A stretch of DNA of 19,753 bases from Flavobacteriales bacterium (GTDB taxonomy: Bacteria > Bacteroidota > Bacteroidia > Flavobacteriales_F > PHOS-HE28): the NCBI GenBank assembly GCA_016713865.1, contig JADJOG010000037.1, positions 1 to 19,753 on the forward strand, in the 5' to 3' direction. Both the position numbers and the translations under genes were made by a program. Below are positions 9,716 to 18,112 of the stretch, piece by piece. Position 1 is the first letter of the stretch, and the number at the start of each line of letters is the position of its first letter. The notes under the pieces are model-generated. The model saw nothing but the letters and a program-made list of their open reading frames with translations. It did no database searches and was not told the DNA's origin.

Positions 9716-10789
9716 ATGGATGCCCAGCGCCGACCTCCTGCCGCGCGCGTGCCGCGCTGGGTCGTTTATTGGAGCGCCCAGCTCAGTGGTTGGGGCGCCT
9801 ATTTCGGCCTCAGCGTGGTGGCGGCGTACATCGATGGGCAATACACCCCGCGCATGTGGGATGTCCTGCTTCCCGAATTGTTCACAGGGATCGCGGTAAG
9901 CCATGCGCTTCGCGCCGTCATCATCCGTCGCCGCTGGTTGGAGCAAGGGGTTGGCCACGTGCTACCGCGCATCGCTCTCGCCGCCCTGGTCCTAGCGGTG
10001 CCTGCTTTCTTGATCGAGAGCGTGCTGGTCACGCGCGTGCCGCAGGATGCATCGCCGATCCCTGATCGCACTTCGTTGGACCTGTTGGGGCGCATGCTCA
10101 ACTGGACCGTGCTGCTGGTGGCGTGGAGCATGCTCTATTTCGCATACGGTTATTTCATCCGACACCGGCGCGAGGAGATCCGAAACCTGCGCCTCGAGAC
10201 AGCCAACCGAGAGAACCAGCTGAGCACGCTTCGCGCGCAGATGAATCCGCACTTCATGTTCAACGCGCTCAATGGCATCCGCGCGCTGGTCGATGAGGAT
10301 CCCGAGCAGGCCAAGCGCGCCATCACGCAGCTGAGCGCGATCCTTCGCAACGCCATGAGCACCGTGAAGCGCCGCACCGTGCCTTTGGGCGAAGAGCTCG
10401 ATATCGTGCGGAGCTACCTGGCTCTTGAGCACATGCGCTACGAAGAGCGATTGCGCGTTCGCTACGAGCTTGATGCCGACCTGGACCGCGAACCAGTGCC
10501 GCCCATGCTCCTGCAAACGCTCGTCGAGAACGCCGTGAAGCATGGCGTAGCGCACGACCCCAAAGGCGGCGACCTTGTCATCAGCGCGCAGCGCGGCCTG
10601 GAAACGCTGGTGCTCTCTGTGCGCAACAGCGGGCATTACGAGCAGGGCAAGGTCAATGGCACGGGAATCGGCCTGCGCAATACACGGCGAAGGCTCGAAC
10701 TCATATACGGCGGAAAGGCTTCCATTCACATCGCGAACCGTGATGGCATGGTGGTCACTGAAGTCGAACTCCCATTGAACAGAGGATGA
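9716..10789 (+). CDS. LytS-type sensor histidine kinase (His_kinase PF06580 family)
   Basis: This frame is intact. I chose ATG 9716 (MDAQRRPP), which places a basic leader before the first membrane span and avoids overlap with acpH; upstream starts in the same frame would overlap it. The 357-aa protein has about four membrane helices (about residues 15-39, 48-70, 82-105, 125-148), then a short coiled coil (REEIRNLRLETANRENQLS). The His_kinase box LRAQMNPHFMFNALNGIRAL carries phospho-acceptor His179. The ATPase domain shows an N-box (LLQTLVENAVKHGVA) and a glycine-rich box (GTGIGLRNTRRRLELIYGG). It autophosphorylates and passes phosphate to a LytTR regulator, almost certainly the product of the next gene, 100 bp downstream. 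There is no periplasmic sensor domain, so the signal is probably sensed in or at the membrane. Confidence 0.93.
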   Translation: MDAQRRPPAARVPRWVVYWSAQLSGWGAYFGLSVVAAYIDGQYTPRMWDVLLPELFTGIAVSHALRAVIIRRRWLEQGVGHVLPRIALAALVLAVPAFLIESVLVTRVPQDASPIPDRTSLDLLGRMLNWTVLLVAWSMLYFAYGYFIRHRREEIRNLRLETANRENQLSTLRAQMNPHFMFNALNGIRALVDEDPEQAKRAITQLSAILRNAMSTVKRRTVPLGEELDIVRSYLALEHMRYEERLRVRYELDADLDREPVPPMLLQTLVENAVKHGVAHDPKGGDLVISAQRGLETLVLSVRNSGHYEQGKVNGTGIGLRNTRRRLELIYGGKASIHIANRDGMVVTEVELPLNRG

Positions 10790-10800
10790 AGGCTGTCTGA

Positions 10801-10812
10801 GGATCCGGATCC
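10801..10812. repeat. Tandem palindrome GGATCCGGATCC between the kinase and regulator genes
   Basis: Two GGATCC copies lie head to tail 11 bases after the kinase stop codon, forming a perfect 12-base palindrome. It could be chance, or part of a small RNA structure in the transcript between the two genes. No T-tract follows, so it is not a normal terminator. Confidence 0.4.
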
Positions 10813-10889
10813 GAACAGTCAGGAAAAAGACCAACGAACTCAACCAAGCACGCTGCCGGCAGAATGTCGACAGGATAACCAACCACTGC

Positions 10890-11618
10890 ATGAAAGCCCT
10901 AGTGATCGACGACGAGCGCCTGGCGCGCAAAGAGCTCATCTCCATGCTGGAAAGGCATGAAGGCATCGAGGTGATCGGCGAAGCGGCGAATGCCGACGAG
11001 GCCGAAGCCATGATCGCCGAGAAGAAGCCAGACCTGCTCTTCCTCGACATCAACATGCCCGGCCGTACCGGCTTCCAATTGCTGGAATCGCTCGACCATA
11101 CGCCGCACGTGATCTTCGTGACGGCATACGACGAGCACGCGCTGGAGGCCTTCAAGGTGAACGCGCTCGATTATGTGATGAAGCCGGTTGACCCTGAACG
11201 GCTTGCTGCTGCGATCACCAAGCTGCCGCAAAAGAGCGAAGAGGGCGTGCCGCAGCGCGAGATCCTCCGCGCCGACGACCAGATCTTCCTCAAGGATGGC
11301 GAGAAATGCTGGTTCGTGACACTCAAGGACGTGCGCTACTTCGAGAGCGAGGGCAACTATGTGCGCGTTCGCTTCGCCGATCAGAAGCCACTGGTGCTCC
11401 GTTCGCTGAACAAGCTGGAAGAGAAGCTCGACCCGCTGGTCTTCTTCCGTGCCAACCGCAAGCACATCATCAACCTCCGCTGGGTAGATAAGATCGAGCC
11501 GTGGTTCAGCGGTGGCCTCATGGTCAAGCTGAAGCACCAAGGCAAGGATGGCGAACCCGAGACCATTGAGGTGAGCCGCAGGCAGGCCGCGAGGTTCAAG
11601 GACCTGCTGAGTCTGTAA
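10890..11618 (+). CDS. LytTR-family response regulator
   Basis: The frame is intact, from ATG 10890 (MKALVIDDERLARKEL) to TAA 11616-11618, 242 aa, normal for LytR/AlgR-type regulators. The receiver domain (residues 1 to about 115) has the acidic pair DDE at 7-9, phospho-acceptor Asp53 in LLFLDINMPG, a Thr/Ala switch in IFVTAYDEHALEAF and the Lys of the VMKPVD motif. A short linker leads to a LytTR DNA-binding domain (about residues 130-242) with VRYFESEGNYVRVRF, SLNKLEEKL and FFRANRKHIINL, all classic for the family. It should bind direct repeats as a dimer after phosphorylation by the upstream LytS-type kinase. No target site could be identified in the window. It converges with tamB, with 149 bases between the stop codons. 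Confidence 0.95.
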   Translation: MKALVIDDERLARKELISMLERHEGIEVIGEAANADEAEAMIAEKKPDLLFLDINMPGRTGFQLLESLDHTPHVIFVTAYDEHALEAFKVNALDYVMKPVDPERLAAAITKLPQKSEEGVPQREILRADDQIFLKDGEKCWFVTLKDVRYFESEGNYVRVRFADQKPLVLRSLNKLEEKLDPLVFFRANRKHIINLRWVDKIEPWFSGGLMVKLKHQGKDGEPETIEVSRRQAARFKDLLSL

Positions 11619-11767
11619 TCGGCGAGTCGGGATAGCCGGGCATCGGAATGCGAACGCCAGTCGCGGCCGAGTGCAACAGCGCCAAAGCGACAAACTGCCC
11701 CGCAATCAATCCGATGTTCCAACTAGTGCCCAAGGTTGTCCCTCTTCGCGGCTGACCCCAAGCGCAG

Positions 11768-14700
11768 TCAGCGTGGACTCTTCTTCCTCCGCCGGAACAG
11801 TTCGCCCAGCCGATCGAATTCGCGTCGGTACACAAGGCCACCGCCCTGCGTGGTGGGCGCTTGGTCAGCCTGATTCAGGTTGCGGTCGTTGGTCACGCTG
11901 AATGCGCGCAAACGGAAACGGCCATCGCTGGTCATGAGGTACTCGACCTGGAAATCGCCGATGAGGTTATTGGCCGTGGTGGTGGCGCGCTGGCCGTATT
12001 GCACGCCAACGTTGGTGGTAACCAGCAAGCGCTCATTGAAGAGCTGCGTGCTCACCATCAGCTCCAGTTCATCCTGCGTGATGTTGTCGCCAGGACGATA
12101 GTTCACGCCAAGGTCGAAATCGTTGCTGAGGCCGCTGAGCCAGTTGCTCACCTGGTTGCTCAGCAATTCGCTCGTGGTAGTGCCGGCCACATTGCCCGTG
12201 CCTGAAGGCGCATCGGACCCAGCGTATGAAGGCGGCTCCAGGAATTTATTGAGCACGATGAGCGCGAACACCTGCCGATTCATTTCCTGATCGGTGCTTA
12301 GAACGCTGTTCACCTGCGCCTTCACGCTCTCATCAACCGATGGCAACCGGACCTGGAAACCGATTTCGGGGTTCATGAGCTTCTCGCGCAAGCGCATCAC
12401 AACATCAATGGGCACGCGCTTGCGGAAGGCCTCCGTGCGCTCATTGGGCGGAACGATGTCGTAAAGCGCCGCGCGCACCTTGTACACCGCCTCGAGGTCG
12501 AGCTGCGCATCGAAGGGATCACCGTACCAGATGATGCGGCCCCCAGGCTGCACCTCGAAGCGCTTGTTCACGATGTTGCGCAGGGTGAATAAGTAATCGC
12601 CTTCCACGAGTTCCACTTGCCCGATCATGCTCAGGTCGCCGGCGGAGTTCACGCCAAGCTCCACATGCCCATTGCCGCGACCGCTCATGATGTCGCCGAC
12701 AGTGGGATCGAATATGAGCTCGAAGTATGCGTCAGGGGTCACCTGGACATCGAGGTCGAGCGTAACACCGCTTAGATCCACATCGGCTTCGGCCTCCAAT
12801 GAATCCAGTTCACCGAAACGCACGAAGCTGATCGGCGAAACCTCCGTGCTGCCGCCCACCGGGAAGTGGATCCGTGTGCCCGGAGCCGTGGCAGCATCAA
12901 CCGTCACCTCCAACCTGCCCTCCATGCCGCTCACTTCAATGTCGCCCGTGCCGTATGCTTTGCCATAGTAGATCTCATTTTCGGCGAGGGTTGTGTTCAG
13001 CACCATGTAATCCTTCATGCTGCCCCAGATGTTGTAGTTCCAGGTGGCGAAGCGGCGATGGATCACGGTTGCGCCCATTCGCGCGGTGTGGCCCTCCTCG
13101 TCGCTCACGATCACATTGTCCGCGGTGAACATGTCAGACTCGATCTCGACCGGCGCGCTGAACGTGTAGCGCGTGTTCAGGTAATCGATTCGCAGCGTGG
13201 CATCGGAGAGCTCCACGCGGCCTTCGAGGTGCGGATCGGCTAAGCTGCCGGTGAGCGAGACGTTGCCGGTGACTGTGCCGCCGATATCGCTGATGCCTTC
13301 AGGCAGATATGGATTAACGAGTGCCATGTCGAAGCGATCCATGATCAAGAGCATATCCAGGTCATTGCCTTCGCGAATCGCCATGCGCCCAGTGAAATCG
13401 AGGGCTTTGATGGGCCCGCGCATGAGCGTGCCATTGAGGTCCAAAGCGCCCTTGTTCTCAATCCAAGCCGCATTGAACCGGATATCGCCCACGGCAACGT
13501 CCTTCACGCGCAAGCTGTCGCCGCAGACGAAGCTGACCACGTAAGGTTCGCCATACAGGTCGAAGAGACGGCCATCACCGCTGACGGTGCCGCGCAGCAC
13601 AGGGCCATCGAGCAAAGGCTCCAAGTTGAGCAGATCCACATCTTCCAATGAGAAGGCCATGGCGCGCGTGCGATCCCTGCTGATGGCGCCATCGAAGGCG
13701 ATCAGTTGCTGGCCATTGCGAAGCATCAGCGAGTCGATGGCCACGGTGCTGCTGTCGATGCGCCCAGATGCGCGCGGCGCGCTCATTGGCCCAAGTGCCA
13801 CGGCCGAAGTAAAGGCGCGATGGCAGCAGGTCGAGCGTAGCACTGGTAAGGCTGTGCACCTCTCCGACAACCTCCAGATCGCCTTGCGTGCCTTGGTTGC
13901 TCATGTCCCAGCCCACTTCCAATTCCACCTCGTCCTGGTATGCCTTACCGGTGATGGCGGTTCCGCCGAACCAAACGCTGTCGTTCGCGAACTGCTTGGT
14001 GCTGCGCGCCGAGAATACAAGCAGGTCCAGGGCCTTGTCGGCAATCAGCCGCAACGAATCGATGCGCACCTTGCCAGGCGGGCACCGTGGCGCTGAGCCC
14101 GAAATCGAAGCTGCGCGTGTTGAAATCGCCGCTGATGGATGCGCCTGGCTCGATGCGCAGCTTGGGCGCGAAAAGGCCGAGCACGCCATCGGTATCGCGA
14201 GTAGTGATGCTGAATCGGAAATCCTTGGCTCCTGCTTGTAAACGACTTGGCTCACCAGCGATGGGAACACGCTGAACACCACTTGCTGAAGTGCCGTTGG
14301 CAGACGCGTCGGAAGGAATGCTCCGACCACTTCCGCTTCGGCGAAGGTGGCATCGAGGCGAAGCACGTTCTCGCCAAGTTCACGATCGCTCATGGTGATA
14401 TCGCCCAGATCGTATTCGGCATCGCCCACGCAATAGCTGATGCCGCGCGCATCGAGCCGACCCTGAAGGCTATCCTGGCGAGAGCCGTCCGCGCGCCGCT
14501 ATCTGCAGGTTGAGCGCATTGTAGCCCTTGGCGCTCTCGAACCCGAGCGCATGCAGGTCGGCGTGCTGAAGGTCGGCGGTGAAATCGACCTTGGGCCAGC
14601 GCCCCCGCAGGTCGGCGAGGCCTTTGAAATCGAGTTGCAGCTTCTCGTCGTCCGTTGTTAGGCTGCCATTGAAGAGATTGCGCTCCAAGTGGCCCTTCGC

Positions 14701-16132
14701 GGTGATCGAGGAGATGGAGCGTCCGTTGATCGTGAGCAGAGGAATCTCACCATCGTTCAACGGCCATGCTGCGCGATCCTTGCCGATGGCTTTCACGCGA
14801 ACATTGGAGTGAGCGGTCCCACCAGCCGCGTGCCCGCGATGGGCGCTGGATCGAAACGCTCGGTGGCGATGCGCCCGATGATGGAGGCGCGCTGGTGAGC
14901 GTGTCGCGGTTGTAGCCCACATTGGTGCGCACCATGCCGAGCTGATATTCGCTCGGCCATCGGCAGTGAAGGCACGCAGGAAGCCGGTGAATCGGCCGGC
15001 GGCATCGATACGTCCCATAGGTGCGATCTCTGGCGGAAGGCGCACGCGATCGCCGGAGGTGAATGGCGGCACCGGCACGCGCTGCAGATCATCGATCGAA
15101 GTGGACATGGCATCCACATCGATCACCATGAAGGTCTCGTCGATGGCGGGCAAGCCGGTCAGTTCGGCTGAGCCGGTGAATGCACTATGCTGGCCGAAAC
15201 CGATCTGCAATTCGCGGCCCTTGAGCTCGGCGATGGTGCCTCGCACCTTACCGCTAACGGCGATCGGGAAATCGATGCCTTTGAGCTGCGGCGCGAACCA
15301 GGCGATGTCGGAGAAGTTCAGCCGCGAGGGCTTCAGGTCGAAGCGGAGCGGTACTTCGGTCGTGAAATCGTTGAAGGATCGCCAGCTCTCCGCGGTCATA
15401 GCAAGCCGCCCCCGATGCTCGAGACCGGCGTGCGCAGATCAAGTTCTTCGATGACGATCCCTACCGCTCACAGCCACCTGGCCGCCGAGCCGATCGATCC
15501 GGAGGCCGCTGCGCTCGGTCAGGCTGAGTTGCTCCATGAGCGCAGTAATCGAAGCACCCACCACCGAGAGGGAGTGCCCTGCGATGATCGCATCCGGGAT
15601 CCCGATGTGATCGAAATCGACCCCGAAGGGCTCAATCACCTCATTCGCATCGTGGAAGGTGAAATGGAACGGATCGATCCTGAATCGATCGCAGCGGATG
15701 GTCCATTCCGGCGCAGCGGCGGTATCCGAGTCCGATTCGAGTTTCTCCAGCAGCAGCGTGAGGTTGCTGCGCCTCATCGCCTTCGGCCATGCCCAGTTTG
15801 AAGCGGGCCCCTTGAATATCCAAGGATGTGAGCTGAACCAGATGGCTCGCGGATGCACGCGCAACCCCTTAGCTCCAAATCGGGCACCCAAAAAGCGTGT
15901 CGCCGCGCAGGTCCTCCACATACAATTCGCGCAAGGCCACGGATCCATCGAGGGTAATGGCCACTTGACTGATCCGTACCTCCACACCTAGGCGGTCAGA
16001 GGCCCAACTCGCCAGCCACGATGCCACGGCGGACTGCACCGCCGGCAAAAGCAGCAGTCCGGCCAGTATCATCACCAGCGAGAAGATGATCAGCGCAGCG
16101 CGCCCAAGCCAGCGCAGGATGCGACGTGCCAA
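11768..16132 (-). CDS. tamB: Translocation/assembly module TamB family protein, frameshifted in its N-terminal half
   Basis: The probable TTG start at 16132-16130 gives a basic stretch and one membrane anchor (ALIIFSLVMILAGLLLLPAV), then VRISQVAITLDGSVALRELY, the AsmA/TamB-like opening. The long middle alternates beta-rich segments typical of the repetitive TamB groove. The last 2 kb are unbroken and hold the DUF490 domain, with VQVTPDAYFELIFDPTVGDI, LRNIVNKRFEVQPGGRIIW, INVER-like repeats, MNRQVFALIVLNKFLEP and NNLIGDFQVEYLMTSDGRFR, ending in a basic RRRKKSPR and stop at 11768-11770. About 1455 aa, usual for Bacteroidota. TamB spans the periplasm from an inner-membrane anchor to the outer membrane and is implicated in phospholipid transport and outer-membrane protein assembly. 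Frame changes lie near 15880, 15440, 14900, 14450, 14225, 14075 and 13780. The start codon is the weakest part of the call. Confidence 0.9.
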
Positions 16133-16219
16133 GAGATATGTGCGTGCTGCCGCCAGTGCTGCTTTCTTTGCCCGCGGCCTTCGCGATCATCGGGCCGATC
16201 GCCCAAAAGTAGCCGCCGC
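16133..16219. promoter_or_regulatory. Divergent intergenic region between tamB and tsaD
   Basis: These 87 bases lie between two outward-facing genes and should carry promoters for both. No clear TAnnTTTG element was seen. If either non-ATG start is wrong, the gap changes size. The tamB frame runs open to an in-frame stop near 16190. Confidence 0.3.
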
Positions 16220-17234
16220 GTGACGCACGCCCTTCCAATCCTCGTGCTCGGCATCGAGAGCTCCTGCGACGACACTGCTGCCGCAGTGCTCGCCGATGGC
16301 CGCGTGCTTAGCAATGTCGTTGCCGGCCAAAGCGTTCACGCGCGATGGGGCGGCGTGGTGCCTGAGCTGGCCAGCCGGGCGCATCAGGAGCATATCGTCC
16401 CCACCGTTCATGAGGCCCTGCGCCAAGCTGGAATAGAGCCGCGCGGCATCGATGCGGTGGCCTTCACGCAAGGCCCGGCCTCATCGGCGCATTGCTCGTC
16501 GGCACCTGCTTCGCGCGCTCATTCGCACAGGCCTTGGGCAGGCCGCTGATCGGCGTGAACCATGTGCAGGCCCATGTATTGGCCCATTTCATCAGAGATG
16601 AGCGCGATGCCGCACCGCCGCGGTTCCCATTCATTAACCTCACGGTGAGCGGTGGACACACTCAATTGGTGCTCGTTCGTTCAGCCTTGGAGATGGAAGT
16701 GATCGGCACCACGCTCGACGATGCCGCTGGTGAAGCATTCGATAAAGGCGCCAAGGTGCTCGGATTACCCTACCTGGCGGACCGTCACGATCAGCATGCA
16801 GGGCTAGGCGATCCAGCGCGCTTCGTCCTGCCCGACCCATCGATTCCCGGGCTCGACATGAGCTTCAGCGGCATCAAGACCGCATTCGCGAACCTGGTGC
16901 GCATGGCCGCAGCGAAAGGAACCGGATTTCAGTGCGCGCGAGCTGCCCCACCTCTGCGCCTCTCTACAGAACCGTATTGTGCGCTCGCTGCTGAGCAAGC
17001 TGCGCATGGCTGCTAGCACACGATGTGAAAGAGGTCGGTCTCGCTGGTGGTGTCAGCGCGAATAGCCACCTGCGGGCTGAGGCGGCGGCACTGGCGGCTC
17101 GCGAAGGATGGCGGCTTCATGTTCCGCCCTTGGCATATTGCACGGACAACGCTGCCACATCGCTGGCGGCCGGCGACCTCTTGTACCGGGCTGGGCATCG
17201 CACCGCGATGGATGCCGTGCCCTTCGCGCGTTGA
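16220..17234 (+). CDS. tsaD: tRNA N6-adenosine threonylcarbamoyltransferase TsaD, frameshifted
   Basis: GTG at 16220 gives VTHALPILVLGIESSCDDTA, matching the standard TsaD opening. Then come SVHARWGGVVPELASRAHQE and, after a shift near 16482 (one G missing from GGCCCGG), GLIGALLVGTCFA. Metal-binding HVQAHVLAH (about 16561-16587), NLTVSGGHTQLVLV, TLDDAAGEAFDKGAKVLGL, IPGLDMSFSGIKTAF, GLAGGVSANSHLR and AYCTDNAATS with the metal/ATP Asp follow. Other shifts lie near 16775, 16930 and 17010. The stop is TGA 17232-17234; about 338 aa, normal length. With TsaB and TsaE, TsaD moves the threonylcarbamoyl group onto A37 of ANN-decoding tRNAs to form t6A, an essential modification, so the frameshifts are almost certainly assembly errors. 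A tsaD-tamB neighbourhood is, to my recollection, common in Bacteroidota. Confidence 0.93.
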
Positions 17235-17287
17235 ACCTCGCTGCGCACCTGCATACCTTCGGCGCCCATGCCATTGAACCCGTTTCC

Positions 17288-18105
17288 GTGTTGAGCAAGC
17301 CGCCGGTGCTTGCTTTCGTTGCAGCTATTGCCTTTGCCACACCGGCCAGCGCGCAAAGCGTGAGCGTGCTGATGGTGCGCGGCGATTCGGCCTGGATGCC
17401 GGTAGGCCGCAAAGGCGCTCGATGTTTTCGAGCAAGCCGTGAAGAAGGAGGCCACGGCTGCCACGCTGCTGGGCCAAGGCGTAGCTCAACCGCAATCGAC
17501 CTTCCGCTCGACATCGACCGCGCTGGCCGATAGCACTCGGGAAGCCACCACCACGCTGGCGGCTTGCAACAGACACAACCGAATACCACGTTTCCAAAGC
17601 GATTGACCCCGCGAACGGCCCGCCCGCATTGCGCCACGCCGCCGATATGGCGATGCGATCCTGACCTGAACGGGCCATGGGCAGCGGCTTGGAACACGTG
17701 GCCCATGAACCTACGATAACGAAGGTCGGCCGACGATTGCTCCTGCATGGAGTCGAATGAACTTCGGCATTGGAGCAACCGCGGCTACGAACCAGCAATT
17801 CGAAACGCTACGACGAGTCCCTAAGCGCATTGGAGTGAGCCTGACAGATGAACCCATCGCGCTGAGTAATCGCGCCTTCACATATTTGAAGATGGGCAAG
17901 AAATGAGGAGGCCTGGGCCGATGTGGAGCGCAGCATCAAGAACTATCCGAGCATGCCTATGCGCTGCGCACGTGCTGTGCTCCGCTTGCAGAAAGGCGAA
18001 CGCGAGAAGGCTTGCTACGACCTCACCGTGGCCAAGGCCTTGGCCAACATTCGGATGTGGACCAGCTCATGCAGCAGCATTGCGCTGGCGGACAGCCCAA
18101 GCTGA
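17288..18105 (+). CDS. Exported tetratricopeptide repeat protein, frameshifted
   Basis: A signal peptide is clear (LSKPPVLAFVAAIAFATPAS, then AQS). GTG 17288 is in frame with it; ATG 17268 would also serve if one base is missing near 17285. A TPR-like helix pair follows after a shift near 17410 (AAKALDVFEQAVKKEATAA). The middle (17500-17800) is badly frameshifted and could not be joined reliably. The C-terminal part has clear TPR units: EPIALSNRAFTYLKMGKNEE, AWADVERSIKNYPS, then RAVLRLQKGEREKACYDLTV and, in another frame, DVDQLMQQHCAGG, the Cys-bearing end often seen in Bacteroidota TPR proteins. The stop is TGA 18103-18105, immediately followed by an in-frame TAG. TPRs mediate protein-protein contacts; no partner can be named. 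It starts 53 bp after tsaD and converges with the next gene, leaving 7 bases between the stops. Confidence 0.7.
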
Positions 18106-18112
18106 TAGCTGT

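Noticed and set aside
9992..11155. Open minus-strand frame opposite the histidine kinase and regulator
   Set aside because: It spans two well-supported genes on the other strand and the spacer between them; shadow frame.
11596..11841. Short minus-strand frame with a hydrophobic stretch (GLIAGQFVALALLHSA) between the regulator and tamB
   Set aside because: It overlaps the ends of both genes, has no plausible start in the gap and matches no family I recognise; the 149-base gap is treated as non-coding.
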